From NCBI RefSeq assembly GCF_001949145.1, contig NW_019091521.1:1-62000 (forward strand): DNA of 62,000 nucleotides. Reading direction: 5' to 3'. Shown here piece by piece: positions 11,889 to 25,900 of this stretch. Every line of letters begins with the position of its first letter. Position 1 is the stretch's first letter. The position numbers were made by a program, and so were the translations under genes. The notes under the pieces are model-generated. The model did no database searches. It saw nothing but the letters and a program-made list of their open reading frames with translations, and was not told the DNA's origin. The stretch is from Acanthaster planci (lineage: Eukaryota; Echinodermata; Asteroidea; Valvatida; Acanthasteridae).

Positions 11889-14800
11889 TGTGTATCTGGA
11901 CTATAATGCCACAACTCCCCTGGAATCTGAAGTGCGGAGTGCCATCCATGATGCTTTGGGAGAAGCGTGGGGCAACCCAAGCAGTTCATATGCGGCAGGT
12001 ACACTTATAGGCACCTTACATCCCAACACTGTCAAATGCCAACTTGGTGCTTAACTTTGTGGTTATCTTCTTTTTCATGACAGAGTCTTGTTCTTGAAAA
12101 ATCCTCTTGTCTCAGGGCAAAAAGCCAAACAGATCATCGAAGAGGCGAGAGATGACATTGCATCTATGATCGGAGCTCAAAAAGAAGATATTATCTTTAC
12201 ATCTGGCGGTACAGAGGTACGATATAGTCACTCTTTAGTTCCACAAAGTTTAGGATAATCACAGAAGTGTGTGCTTTCAGCTTAAACGGACTACATTGTA
12301 GACATCAGTTAATGTACGTATGTATATATAGGCTTAAAAATTGGTGCACATTTGATACAGTTGATGACATGGGGCTGGAAAATTCCTCTAAACTGTCAGC
12401 ATAACCCTTCTTCATCTGAGAATTATCTCAAAATATCACACTGTGCATTGAACATTGTATATGTACATGTAGGCCAACAACATGGTCATTCACACGGCTG
12501 TAAAACACTTCTGGAAGACCTTCCCCCTTGTTGACCAATCGCAACCTGTGATTGAGGACGGGCCACCCAACCACGGAAAGTTCCTTCCACATGTGATCAC
12601 ATCCAACTTGGAGCATGACTCTGTGAAGCTTGTGTTGGAACACCTGGTGGATGAGAGGCAAGCAGGTAATGTAGTCGTGTGATCTATTCTCAAGAAAAAA
12701 AAACATGAAACTTTGAGGAATTTTGAGAGTCAATTGTACAATACTGTTTGTTACTGTACATTTTAATTTCATTTTTCTTTGCAGTGGTGACCTTTGTACC
12801 TGCCTCGAAGCTAACAGGTCACGTTGAGGTCAGTGACATTGTTGCTGCCCTTCGGCCTGCGACCTGCTTAATATCCATCATGCATGCCAACAACGAAATC
12901 GGAGTCATTCAGGTATCATCCGGAGTTTTGTGCTACCTTTCTGAGTGAATGCGGAAATGTTTTATGCTTGTACCTTCAACTGCTGCACGAAATCTTGCCT
13001 TTGCTTTAGACCTTGACTTCATCTCTAGCCTACCAGCCTCAATCCTATGAATCATTCTCTTCATGATGGACAGAACTTTCCGTACAAAACACCGAGTCCA
13101 CTGGTTCTTTTGAAAACCTCGTTCACCACGAGAAAGCTTTATATGGTGCTACTACAAATATTCAATTGCAGTATTCCTATGTCACACAAATGTTTAAAAC
13201 ACATTTGAAGTCCGACTGTACACATTATTACAAGTGAATCCAACAATCCGTTTAACATTCTTTTGTGTAATTTGATATTCTTTGGTGTGTTAAAGTGGAC
13301 CTTTATTGATTTTAAGCCTCCCAAACAAGGAAAAAAATTCACGGACCTGATGTTTAATACAAACACACAGCCAAACAGTCCTAGACTCAATGCTCTTAAC
13401 ATATGAAACATATTTTCCCTTTATTTGCTTGAAGCCGATAGCAGAGATTTGCCGGCGCATTAGAGCAGTCAAACGTGACCCCAAACGGGAGGTTCCCCGG
13501 GTCTTACTCCACACTGATGCTGCTCAGACCATCGGCAAGGTTGACGTCAATGTGGAGGAGTTGGGAGTGGATTATCTGACCGTGGTAGGACACAAGGTGA
13601 GACAAATATGGAGGAGGGGAGGATCAGGTGGATGGTGTGGTAGGAGGGAAGAGGCAGGCATATTTACAGCACTCAGGATATCAGGCTGAGGGATACTCAT
13701 GGAATACAAAAGGGACTCTCTGATTAGAAATCTTCACTTTGAAGATGCCAGTACAGTTTGGTTCGGCGACATTTCTCGTAGATCGTGTGTAGGTGTTTAT
13801 CGGTCCAAGATGACCTTTGAAGCCTTTGGAAGTCTTTTTTTACACACTTGAAGGTTTTAGGAGTCATTGTATGGAGGAATTGAAGTTGTTAGAAAAGGCA
13901 AAATTCTTTCCAGTTTTGGCAGTAGAAGACGTGTATGTTCTGGAGACACAGGGTACTTAAAAAGGAGGAGGTTGGGCATAGAAAGAAACAGCCCATTTGA
14001 TTCACAAGGATCTGGATCTCGATCGGTGACCCCATGCTTGTTTGCCCCATCCATAACATGGGTTCTGATGTCAGTGAACCAACATCAGATCACTGATTAT
14101 GAACCAGATGTGCATAAATCAAAATCAGCTGAACCTGTCAACTGCAGTTGATTCTGTTGAATGTAATAGTTATTAAAAGTGGAGCTGTGTGGTGTGGGAA
14201 GGAGGTCTCGTTATCCCTATCAACCTGAAATGGATTTATCTGTTTTATGTTTACAGTTTTATGGGCCACGGATAGGGGCTGTCTTTGTCAAAGGAGGGGG
14301 TGTGACCACACCTCTCTACCCCATGCTGTATGGAGGCGGGCAGGAGAGGAACTTCAGGCCAGGGCAAGTAACAGACAGGCTATGTGGCCACACTCTATGC
14401 ACAATTTTTGTTTTTCCCTAAACAACAAAAGTTCTGGGATTCCAGAGTTCAGGTGAAGTTAGATTGACCTGTTATTGGTTTTGTGAACGTTTAATTATTT
14501 ATTTGTTTTTCAGGACAGAAAACACTGGCATGATTGCAGGACTTGGAAAGGTGAGTCTCTTGCCGTGCAATTTTCAGTCCTTCAAGCTCTGCGGAAGAAA
14601 TTGATTCTCAGTGCAAGACAAAGCACCACGCAAGGAAAAGGAGAGTGATGTGGTTTTTTTCTCGGTAATTTTAACTGCCATGTTTAATTTCTTTCCTTTT
14701 ATAAACTAAACAGTAAGCACTCGTTGGACAACTTGGTATCTGCCAGAGCACTCCCTCTGGCAAGATTTGAACCAGATACCCAGCTTAAACTCAAGCATGG

Positions 14801-17800
14801 AAGACAGATATAAATATTTCCCTATTAGTAATGTTGCAGAACTTCATAGATGTCTGGTTGAGTGTTTGAATTCAGAAAAGATAATTCGTGTCTTCACCAG
14901 ACTGAGAATTATTTAAGTACATGTATTCTTTTAACAGGCAGCAGAACTTGTGTGTCAGAACTTGGAGAAATATGAAGTGCAGATGAGAGAAGTGCGAGAT
15001 TACTTGGAAGACCAATTGCAGGTGATTCTGACACACATTCAAGTAATTGTGTAAAACCAGTGGAGTAAGTTATATCCACATATACTGGATCCACATGTAC
15101 AGAGGACAAACTGAATATGTGCAAACCTGCAGTGCTTCTACTTACAGTCCATTCATCACCCAAGTGTTGACTTTCATGTCCTTGGCCCAAGTAAGCACCT
15201 TGCAGAGCTGGTCACTTGCGAAAGTATACAACTATTTAGTCAGCAAAGTAGTCCAAGGTACTGTTGCGAAGGAAAATTGTCACAGTTATAAATAATTCAG
15301 TTGAAGTCAACTCTAGTGGCAGACTCAAGTCATCTAATTTCTGTGTAAGAAAGGCAAGCAATGTGTTTTATGTCGCCTGTTGTCTGCAAGTTAAATTCAT
15401 TGTGCAAACTGTCATGACCCCCTGACTCAGTCCTTCAAGTAACCTCAAACCGTTGCTTTATTGTCCATCTTTTGCTACCTTTGAAACGGAGTTTTTACCA
15501 ACTGTACTAGACAAATCTATGGAATGCCACAAGTAAAAAGAAACAATTAAAAAATGGTGAAATGTTAAAGTCTGGAGCAGATCCCAGAGTGATAATTACC
15601 TCCATTAAATACTTTAACTAAATACTAAATGAACACACATGTACTTCCGATTTTTAACAGTCATCAAACAAAAAGTGGGTTTTGAGGCAATGTTTAGTTG
15701 CAAACTTGGGGACAGTGTTTTGCAAAATTTAGCAGCCCATATAAATGGTTGGCCAGTGTTTGTAAACAAAAGAAAGGTCCATTACCACATATTGTACATT
15801 CTTGTCTAAACCTGTGATGACACCATAGATGAGCACAAGGCAAGTAATTTAACTCATTGTACTTAGTGCCGAGTGCATGCATTTGCACACAGGACTTGTA
15901 GGATGGCAAGATCATACCCAGAGCTTGAGTTGCTTGCTTAAAGGTGTGATTGGTAGAAAATGACAAGTGGGATAATGGAAAACATTCAGTATGTATCACT
16001 AGCAAGTCTTCACTGGTAAACAGCTTGTCCCAACCAGTGACATGGAACCTGATTACATGTACATGGCTTTAGTGCCCTGTTTAATTTGTGCTTGCGCGGC
16101 CTTTGCTTTCGAGAATGGCCAAGTTTGATGAAGGACGGTTTGGTGACTGCTGGTCGATTTTCCCAGGTATCCTTGGTACCTGGCAAAGTTGATCTTGATC
16201 CAAGATAACCAATGTATCCAATAGGAGTACAGTTTTAGAAGCCATGGGTTTTTTTTTACTAATCCCTCCATGCTCTACACAAAAATGAATACATCAAGAA
16301 ACAAGCTGCATTCTACTTGATTTGAGATTTGTTCAAATTTGTCATACTTCAGTCCTTTTTTACACTGCAGAATGTATTTGGAGATGGTGTTCACTTCAAC
16401 AGTAGGTTCCCATCTGGGAGTGCAAGAATTCCAAACACGTGCAATGTTTCATTCCTTGGACCGGGGCTTGAGGGTAAGTCTGGTCATACCAGTGGCATAG
16501 CTGCTGCATTACAATGGAGAATATACGCAGATTTCAAAGGGGGGGCACGGGCATCCGCAGGGAGGGGCACATCCCCACCTAAAGTTACACCACAGAGTCA
16601 TATACATGTAGTATACATGTACGTTGGTTTTCAATATTCTTTGTCTATTTGCACTCCTTGCAGTGCACCACGATGACTCTTGGGAATTATGTACTGTACC
16701 TATGGACGAGTTCATTTTGTACATGCAATGATGTGGGCAGTTTGTGTGGAACGAATTCTCAATTCATCCTGCCCATTATTTTGCACACTTGTCTGCTGAG
16801 CAATATCCCTTCATCTGCAGGTTACAAACTGCTGCAGAGGGTGACCGTTCTTCAGGCTAGTGTGGGAGCAGCCTGCCATTCAGAATGCCACAGCAAGTGA
16901 GTTACTCTTGTTCTTGTCTGCACCTCAGCGAAACAAAACACGTGCGGTTTATAGCAGTTAACTTGTCCTTGTTTCATCCGTCACATGTACACGTATTCAC
17001 AATGGAGCCATCCAGTTGGAAACGGAAATTTTTCTGTCACAGACCTTGTTGTTATTCATGATTCCAAAAATATTTTTCAAAATGAAAATAGTATTAAGTT
17101 GACGGTGTTACTACATGTATTTATCAGCAATTTGTGTTTCAGAAAAACATGTTTTCATTTGCGAATCGAAAATGATAAGCAATTGTCTGTGTAGAGAATT
17201 ACCAAAATATAGACAAGCAGTTTTATAAAGGACTTGGGTTTTGTATTCTATTAAAATCTATAAAGGCTGCTTTGAGTAACCACTTTTGGAAGTTTGAGGG
17301 AATTTTCAGGAAAAAGAACTCTAAGAAAAAATGTCATTCACTCAATCAGAAGAGCTAAACCCAAGCATGTTTATTTTATGTTTGTTGCACATAGTTAGCC
17401 CACATACCACAGATTTTGTCCAAGAGTGTGTCATCACTGTTTTGACTACTTGACCGTGATCTGAAAAAAACCACACACGGCAGCTTCATACATGTTCTAT
17501 ACTTTCATACGCCCACAGCAACCAAGCACTCATTCACTGCCACAGCGCTGTGCATACCTTTCTGTTACAGGCAGAAGTGTTTTCATCAATGAGACATCTG
17601 GAAATGTGCAAGTGATTGTGTAATTATCTGACTGAGAATGCTTCTTTTGCAAAGGTAGCTTTTGTTATGATTTCATATTCTGGAGATAAGTTTCCTATTT
17701 TGGAGATTTCAATTTGGTTTTGTCAGGCCATCCCACATATTGCTTGCTGTTGGGATCCCCTCGGAGGTAGCAGCCAATGCATTACGACTCAGCGTTGGAC

Positions 17801-17883
17801 GACAGACAACCAAAGAAGATATTGACAGAGTGGTTGACGATCTCAAACAAGCTGTTGCAACATTGAAAGCTGAAATGAATTGA
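11889..17883 (+). CDS. SCLY: Selenocysteine lyase (PLP-dependent, NifS/SufS-like class V aminotransferase)
   Basis: Splits L-selenocysteine into alanine and selenide (as persulfide-type enzyme-bound Se), feeding selenium to selenophosphate synthesis; cytosolic in animals. Exons: 11889-11998, 12116-12216, 12473-12665, 12785-12912, 13435-13596, 14257-14363, 14514-14550, 14938-15021, 16371-16473, 16821-16896, 17727-17883; all joins keep frame and give about 418 residues. Landmarks in order: [58 protein letters not shown] (PLP lysine in GHK), [16 protein letters not shown], and SVGAACHS with the catalytic cysteine. The C-terminus [17 protein letters not shown] matches animal SCLY better than mitochondrial NFS1. 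The first exon begins after an acceptor AG with a split codon, so an upstream exon probably exists; alternatively an in-frame ATG at 11863 could start it. Intron 14364-14513 has a GC donor. Confidence 0.93.
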
Positions 17884-18189
17884 TCAGGTTTAGCAATTAC
17901 CATGTCAGTAAAATATGAGGTTACGTTTATAGAAGGGTATTGTATGTATTGGTTTTCAGTACTATTCGGTGCCTGGTGTATGTTGTTATTTTGAGAGGTA
18001 ATCTTTCCCCCCTTCCTGAGGTACCTTGGTTTAAATTTAACGCTGGTCATTTGTTAAAGGCTTAGACTAGATCAGGGATACTGATACTTTCTGTCTACTG
18101 AGACAAGGTTGGAGCAGAGTACCAGCTCATATCTCCTGAATAATGTGTCAGCGTAGGGGGACATCATTTAGGAGTATTTTGCTGCCCAA

Positions 18190-18195
18190 AATAAA
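18190..18195 (+). promoter_or_regulatory. Polyadenylation signal, probably of SCLY
   Basis: AATAAA lies about 305 bases after the SCLY stop codon on the same strand. It is the first perfect hexamer I found there. The cleavage site is not determined. Confidence 0.5.
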
Positions 18196-18481
18196 TAGCG
18201 AGTAGTGTAAAAAGTGGATTAACTGAAAAAGAATCCCAAAAGGGGTTCTGCCAGTGTACAGATTTTGGTGTGCAGGAAAAATGAATAGGGCGATCTACTC
18301 AAACTAATAACCCAAACTGAACCAAATGGCAAATTTGCCTTGCAGCAAGAGGCTTTTGACAATTTTATTTTAATCCTCCTATGCTGAAGTCACTCTTTGG
18401 GTCACTTGGTAAACACCTCAATGAAGCACAGCTGTGTCGGGTTGTGCACTGCACCAGCAGTCCCTCACAGGAATATCACAT

Positions 18482-18588
18482 NNNNNNNNNNNNNNNNNNN
18501 NNNNNNNNNNNNNNNNNNNNNNNNNNNNNNNNNNNNNNNNNNNNNNNNNNNNNNNNNNNNNNNNNNNNNNNNNNNNNNNNNNNNNNNN
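18482..18588. other. Assembly gap (107 N)
   Basis: Run of N. The flanks are unremarkable and open frames crossing it are artefacts. Confidence 0.99.
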
Positions 18589-18742
18589 AAGAGGACTGCA
18601 TAAAAGACCCTGTGTCAGTTTGTGCTGGCAACCAACCGTGTACACACTGAACCTGTGCATGTTTGAGTTCCATGTAGAAAATACATGCAGAAGAGTGACT
18701 GTGGGCACTAGTGCATATTTGTGCTGTAAAACCAAAGGAGGG

Positions 18743-19166
18743 TTAACCCCTTCATGCCGGGACGCGTTAAAACACGCCGTAAAAATTGAGATCCTCAGCC
18801 CGCTTTTCAGCTATTATTCTCGGCCCACGTTCGAGCGAACACGGTGAAAGAAGGCAGACCATGGCTCATGTATATATGGTAATTGGCCTTTGTGTGTAGT
18901 CCAGAAATGAAAAGACCGAATTTGCATCATAATCACCAGCTTCACAATAGTCCCAACTTGGAAAAGAGGCAAGGGGAATGTGGAAGCTTGAGTAGAGCCG
19001 CATGCCACCGAACAATCAGCCTTTTCACTGTGTAATTCAAAGCGTGCAGAGCACGCTGGGCCACAAACCGAGAATTTGCAGTTTGGCAGGTGGCCTTCGT
19101 GGCCAAGCGTGGCTGGAATTCTTGGAGTCGGCTCTCGGAAAGAAATTCCCGCCGAGAAGGGGTCAA
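18743..19166. mobile_element. piggyBac-type MITE 1
   Basis: Starts TTAACCCCTTCATGCCGGGA and ends with the near reverse complement TCCCGCCGAGAAGGGGTCAA, so it has terminal inverted repeats of about 17 bp and a TTAA-like target site (right copy changed to TCAA). It is 424 bp with no transposase. Related ends occur at 23354, 49965 and 57036. Confidence 0.6.
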
Positions 19167-22100
19167 AGAACAAATTATTTTAATATTTACAAACAAGTAC
19201 AGATAATAAATAATTGAATAAAATTACTGAGCCAATTGTTTCCTGTCATCAAGTAGCATTCAACAGGGTTGCATGAGTGTGATATGCTTCTGAACATTAG
19301 CAAATTCAAAATACGTGCAGTGTAAGTTTTTCAATTGCCAGAAATTCAGCCTCAATGCGGGCGTCACCCTCCCCAACAAATAGACCTGTAACGAGAAATG
19401 CCCAAACCTCATGCAAGGTAACAGTCAAATCAAGTAGAAAAGGAATGGCCGGCATGGATCGACCCAAGTTTTTAATCAAGAAACAAATAGAGAGACTTAC
19501 ATACAGAACCAAAAGATTACATGGAACATCCCACGGCTCTGGAGATTCTCCTGTGTGTTCCAGTCACAAGAATCCCTGCTGAATTTCTTGCAGCCTGGTT
19601 TTTATATAACCAGATGCAAGTAACACCAGTGGCATGAGGCTAATGATCATGGAGGGCCAGAACAGTCTGTATAAATAAAAGACTACTGACGGTTACTCTC
19701 TGGCTCTAGCAGAGTAAGGAAAAAGAATCCTCTAATCACAGTGACCTAAGCATATTGCGTACATGGACTCAATTTCACCGAGCTAAGTTTGACTGCTCCA
19801 TGTGATGGAGGGAAAATAATGTATTCTCCAAAATTTAGAATCAGGTCACATGTATGGAGGGCAATTTGTACAACTTGTTACAACAAAAATGGGGAACAAA
19901 ATGTTCCAAATGAAATGATTAAGTCATTTGTTATTACAATACTTCATGCAAGTTTTTGAGCTGCATACATGTACGTGTAATGCCAGGCCTGCCAAATTTC
20001 AGGGGGCTTTGGATCTCATCACTTGGTGTGCAGCTTGTTTGTGCCCTAGTCACTGTCGGTTTCTTCTTATGGGTCAATCTGTTGCTTGACATAAGCTGCC
20101 TTTTGCCGGTCTTTTGAAAAACTTTTGACGTGATGATAGACTCTGTTCTACTCATCACTGTCAAGAGATAATGGCTACCATAATAGGAATGCAGTGGAGG
20201 GATCCCCCTCCTGATTTTTGCAGAAATTACAGTACACTTGTACATGTAGAAATTAGTTATATTCCCAAATTATATTTGGGAAAATTAATTTTGTAGACAC
20301 TGGTACACTGGAATTTAATAATACAAACAAGGGAAATTTGTAACTTAGGGATACTACTGTACCACTTGAGATAGTTGAATAAATAGAGTTTTCGTGAGAT
20401 CTTACATGTTACTATTGGTTCATTCCATTTAATTAAGCCCAGTGTCTGAACAGACAAATCCTCCTTCATTGGCAGACAGATTTCCAGCTGCTGTGCCATG
20501 ACGGTAGCGTTACAGAGGTTCTGATACCACAGCATACACGTTTTGTTGAAAGTTAACACTGACGACGCTCTCACATTTTAAGAAATCCCATAAGGGGAAA
20601 GCACTTTAATAAAAACTGGACAGAAAAATAAATTGGAATGGAACAACTTCACATTGCAAGAAATATTGTTAAAATACTAAACCAAGTACATAAAAATGTA
20701 GCTTGTGTATGCAGCACTTCCATGATACAAGTATTCAGATGTAAAAGCTAATTAGTAAAAGCTAATTATCTAGTGGCCAATTTGCTAATATGTACAGGTA
20801 TCTGCCAACAAAAATCAGAATTTGAACCAGAACTTTAACACTTGTGTAGTTCAGCAAATTGTATTTCAGGCTTGCCAGAGGTTGACATCATTAAATTTAG
20901 GTAAACTGTACAAATGAAGGGACACTGTACGAATGAAGCATGCACACATATAGTGGTGTAACTGAGAAGGGAGGCATGGGAAAGCCATGCGCCCCCCTGC
21001 TCAAGGCTTGTGCGCTGTATGTATGCACACACATTTGATGGCCCTTTCTGGCAGCTTTTATGGGCAACATTTCAAATGGTTTACATCTCCGTCTCATCCG
21101 TTTGTGACCGAACGTCATTCCTTCCCTGTGGCTTGTTTGGTCCCTGAGCATGTTGCAGCCTTTTCCCTGAAGAAAGAAAATTTCATTTTGCAAATGAATA
21201 TCACTTCCGCATTTGTGAATTCAGGAGAGATGTCAGCGATAAAATTTCAAACCTTGGAGTTTTGCGTTTATATAAAAACAGGTTCTTGCAGGAAATTTAT
21301 ACCCAGCAAGATATGTGATTGAGGGGTACCCCCCCTCACCTGTCCAATCCCTCTATACACCCTAGAGTATTGTTACCTAACTCATCCCCCTAAATGTCTG
21401 AAAAGAATTCCTGAGATTCTGATTAAACAATGACCAACAAAACGGTAGGAGGAGGGTGTTCTCTGTCCCGTATCTTGCTTCATATGAGAAAATGTAGTTT
21501 CACGAATAATTAGCTCACACTGTACTTCATCTCCTTCATGTTTTCCCAGCGTACAATTCAACAACAAATCAACCAGGGCCTAGTTTGTCAGTTTTACTTT
21601 ATTACATTACTTGATATTTGTGTCTTGAACTATACAGATAAAGCACTACCCAGTCTTATAAATTCAACATCAAACTCTGCCATTTCAAATGAAAAGATCC
21701 TCTCATTCTGTAGAAAACCTATTTTTTCCATTCCATCAATTGGACACGCTGTTTTGCCTCTTAAGAAGCAGGGCATGGTACAGGGGAACTCCTCCCCCCC
21801 CAAAAAAGGCACAACCCCAAATCATTTATTTTCTCGCAAGTAAATCTCAGAAATTGTTTTGGTATCAAATAGAAACTTAGGATGTCATCTTTTCAAAACT
21901 GAAGACTTCATTTAAACAATGATGCATTGAGGAGATGATCTTGATTACATGTAAGACAAGTGCTTATTTGCTCTGCCTAGTGGGATTTACCACAGCAATT
22001 AGGGGGTGTGTTTATGGGTTCTTTTGGAACCAGGTACTCATTTCATGTCAATATCAGCTACCTGAGTACCCTTAAAACATAAAGACCACTTAAAAATCGG

Positions 22101-22600
22101 CATTGTGCACAATCCCAGTGGACCATATGCCTGAACCGGGCTCTTTCTTCCAACATAGAAAGCAGCACATTGTTCTAAATGCTGGAGGGGAATCTCTGCC
22201 AAGCTCTGAAAAACTCTGAAACTGCACAATTAACAACTGTTGCCTTCTGAAATCACTTTCATCACGTTTAGAGCCAGAAAGACCTTTGAGAGAAGGATCC
22301 AAACATTTGTGTGATAATTTAGGACTTGATATATTGATATATTTCTGGCAATCGACATACCGCACAACTCCTTCTCTTGCTGCCGACAATAATATGGCGT
22401 GCGAGAGTTACATTTCATGACACATTTATTTCGCACAGAATTTCAATTTTCAGTACATTCATTTATAATGCTATTTGTAATTTTGTTCTGTCAAACAGGA
22501 TTTACATAATCGAAAATATTTCCACAATGCATAATGTCCTAAGTTTGATTTGATACCAAAAACAGCAATTTCTGACAGTCATTTGGGGAGAAAATAAATG
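19167..22600. other. Intergenic stretch between SCLY and TNFR-like gene 2
   Basis: The genes on either side are transcribed toward each other. No conserved domain was seen. Minus-strand open frames around 19934-20245 and 20400-20570 do not resemble known proteins. Confidence 0.45.
22425..22430 (-). promoter_or_regulatory. Candidate polyadenylation signal for TNFR-like gene 2
   Basis: Minus-strand AATAAA about 170 bases after the candidate stop codon at 22603-22601. It supports that terminal exon but does not prove it. Confidence 0.35.
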
Positions 22601-22635
22601 TCACATTTGGGTTGCATTTAATTTGGAGTTGCACC
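22601..22635 (-). CDS. Candidate terminal exon of TNFR-like gene 2
   Basis: An acceptor (acatttacag) is followed by 35 bases that complete the phase-1 codon left by the exon ending at 22999, and give a short tail CNSKLNATQM then TGA. The phase fits, and an AATAAA follows downstream. The tail is too short to check by similarity. Another phase-compatible open exon lies at 22379-22090, so the choice is uncertain. Confidence 0.35.
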
Positions 22636-22998
22636 CTGTAAATGTATACAAGAGGTTTTGGTTAAATTTTTTTTGAATTGATAGTTTAAAAACTCAGATC
22701 GACAAATTTGTGATACAAAAGTGCTTTTAACGCCATTTACTGACTGCATACAGGAATTCATAATTTATGGTGTGTAATAATGATAACTACAAGATACTTT
22801 CTCCAATATTTCTCACAAAATTTAAGAAAAATCCTGCAATAAAATATGTAACTGCGTGGCCCAAATCCAAAATCAAAATCCAGTCCATCCTTTTTTGCTT
22901 TGAGTTACAAGAAGAAATATATTTCTTTTTGCAGTATTAACCAGACAGCATTTCATTTTGCCACCAAGTTCAATGACACTTATCCAGCGAAACATTAC

Positions 22999-25900
22999 CT
23001 TGCTTCATTTCAATGACTTGCCCATTTGTATGAACGATGACACTCACAAGGGGAGCAATTACATCACCACTTGTACGGTTATGCCCTTCACTATTGGCTG
23101 GTCCATCCTCCCTTGAGGATGAAGTACTGGAATTGTCGGCAAGGAAACTGCATCGTTCTTCTCTTTCTTCATTCTCCTCATCAGGTTTACTGCTATGGTC
23201 CTGTGAAACCCGTCTCTGGGATGATGTGGCTTGTAACCCTGTAAGAATGATCAATACATTAATCTCAATCTGCCTTGAGCAGAGGCACCCCCTAATTTGT
23301 TGAAAAGAGCAGTGTTGCTAGGGAGTGTTCATTTTGTTGGTAGCAACCCAACCTTAACCACTTCCGGCTGGAGAGCCCGTTTTTGGGCACCGTGTGTTTA
23401 TACGCAGAGCCGGGGTGCCCGGTTTCGAACAAAAGAGCTGGTCTGTGTAACAAAAGACTGTACTCGGAACAAAGGGCCTTCTGCTGGGAATTGCCATCAT
23501 TTTTCGACTTCCATTTTTCGAAGGTAATCCGGCACTGTTTTGAAACAGTTTACCACTGTTTTGGGCATAGCACGCCTGCGCATTAGCACCGAGGACGAGA
23601 GTGCTCCAGAGCCCCAATGATGAGTGATACAGCACCGCTGCTCGCTAATCCAGCTACGTATGAAAAGACGCTTCTGGCATTCCCCGGAACAAAGGAAATT
23701 ATGCAACACCTCACAATTCGGGGCTCTCCTTTACAGGGCGGCAGGCCTGGGCTGAATACTCGGTCGTCAATGAAGGTTGCCTTTCAGAATACTGACACTC
23801 GTTAATGTGGGTGTAAACGTCCAGTAAAGGAAAACATGATTTTTGAAGAATTTTGAAAATGGACAATCCTGAAAAGGTCCCGATTATGTGCACTGCATTT
23901 TGCAAACCACCCAGTAGCAAGTGGTTTACGCATGCATTTTACAGTATTTTGTAAAACAGCGAAGTGCAGTTCCCACCAAAGGAGCCTCCTTTGGTAGAGA
24001 AATTGGGCCCTCTCTTGGTTCAGCTCAGGGCTCATACCCTGGGCATACTTGGCAGGAACCAAGCCAATCTCCAAAATCCAGCAGTGTGGGGTATTAAACC
24101 CAATGGCACCATCTTTGTGCCCTAATCCTTACCTTCCTCAATCCTCCCAAATCCTCTGGATAGTTCCGGAAGATTTGGGAAGATGGGAGCTGAATGGCAA
24201 AACGGTGTGATTGATTGTGAAGGGTGCACTGCGTCTAGGTCTTGGGCGAGACCTTACTGCTCTTAGCCTTGGTCTAGGCATTCGTCGCAGCAGCAGCACA
24301 CCGCAGCACACCGCAGCACACCGCATTGTGCACCTAGTGCAAAAGTAAAGAAAAACATAAGCTTCTGTGGACGGCTGCACCAAGGCGTTCATCCTGGTTC
24401 GGCTGATTTGCATATTTCTTAAACCGTGTGAGGTCGCTCTTTGCCTTGATTTCGAGCAGCAGGTGTGTGCTGGCGTACGCTGCCCTGAGACGAATTGACA
24501 AAGGCTATACTGCTCCGTGTCATGACAAATGTGGCAACCCCCCCCCAAAAAAAAAAGAGGAAAGAAAATTTAAATGAAGGTCTTGGCCCACCAAGTGCGA
24601 AACACATAATGATGGCACAATGGACAAAATCATCAAATGAAAAACACAAACATAGTTATTTATTAACATGAAACAAAAAAATAAATAAAATATAAAACAA
24701 AGTACAGATGACAAGGATATAAGTGCAGGTACATGTATACAAACAGCAATCCAACGAGTAACAACTTAAACAGAAGTAAACAAAATTACTTTCAAGTAAC
24801 CATAAATAGCTTTATATTAAGCAAAAGTAACTTTCAAACAGCCATACAGCATGCAAGACTTTAACTTAAAACAACCATGCAGCATGCAAAGCTTTGAAAA
24901 AAAGGAACAAAAGCAACTAAGTGCAGATTAAATATGGTAAACAGAAATTTTAGAAAGGAAACATGTACATGCATGTGCTCAGCTTCAGTGATTTCATTCA
25001 GATACGTACCTTGAATTTCAGCATGAATATGCACTTGCCTGGAGAACATGCATACTGTTTAAGTAATAAAATTTAAACATGCCATAACAGAATTCTGTAA
25101 ACCACCCGAGACAAATAATGCTCAGTGAGAAATTCGGAAAATAGTTTGACCACAATTTATAACGTGAGCTTTTAATCCATGCTTCGTTCAGGCCTAATAT
25201 GATTCAATGCCTTTTAAACCTACCATGCCCATCGTTACATTAAGCCATGACTCATACATTTCCTGATTTCATGCGGTTGATGTTCAGTGCTCAGTCTTTA
25301 TATTTCCGTGCCATATGGTGATGAATCTTCTGTCATCTGCACCAACCTTGCTTGGTACTTCTGCCAGGAAAAGTCCTTTGTACTGGACTAATGGAGACTG
25401 CGCTTGAAATAACAAAGCCGCCGAGGACTTCATGTAAATGTAGTCACTGACACTGTAGAAAGGGTAGCATCTACCACAGTTGTCTGGAACGTCCAATGAC
25501 TGTCGTCAATCACCCCTCACAGAAGCACCTTTAGTGCACAACTGGGTATGGTCAAATCCTACTCCAAAAGAATTAAAATAATTTGTAGCAAGATCAAAAT
25601 TAAAACACAAATAAAAATTTTCACAAGTTTGCTTGAATCTAGAAAGTCATCTTACATAACTGTGAGTAGTAAAGTCAGGTTTAAATAATACAATAAGGCA
25701 AATAAACGACAGTTTTTCGTAATGAAGTTAACAGGTTGCACAAAGTTTCAAATTAAATGTAATTGAGGGGAACTTACCGTCAGCAAAACAGGCTCTGGTT
25801 TTTCACACAAAAAGGGCTGACAACACAACAAAGGTGGTGTTGTGATACAAAACCATCCACCCAGCACCAATGTTACTGTGACAAAGTGGACATGTTGTCC

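Noticed and set aside
19934-20574. Minus-strand open frames between SCLY and gene 2
   Set aside because: No domain, no supporting splice structure with a neighbour. The frame at 20257-20574 has one possible acceptor and donor, but nothing to join.
22090-22379. Alternative terminal exon of TNFR-like gene 2 (96 codons, phase fits)
   Set aside because: Weak acceptor context and no recognisable domain. The AATAAA at 22425-22430 fits the shorter exon at 22635-22601 better.
25284-25496. Minus-strand open frame (…NCGRCYPFYSVSDYIYMKSS…) in an intron of TNFR-like gene 2, phase-compatible with the death-domain exon
   Set aside because: The possible acceptor lacks a pyrimidine tract, no domain is recognised, and the clear linker exon at 23238-22999 continues the gene beyond it. 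It could be an alternative end, but support is too thin.
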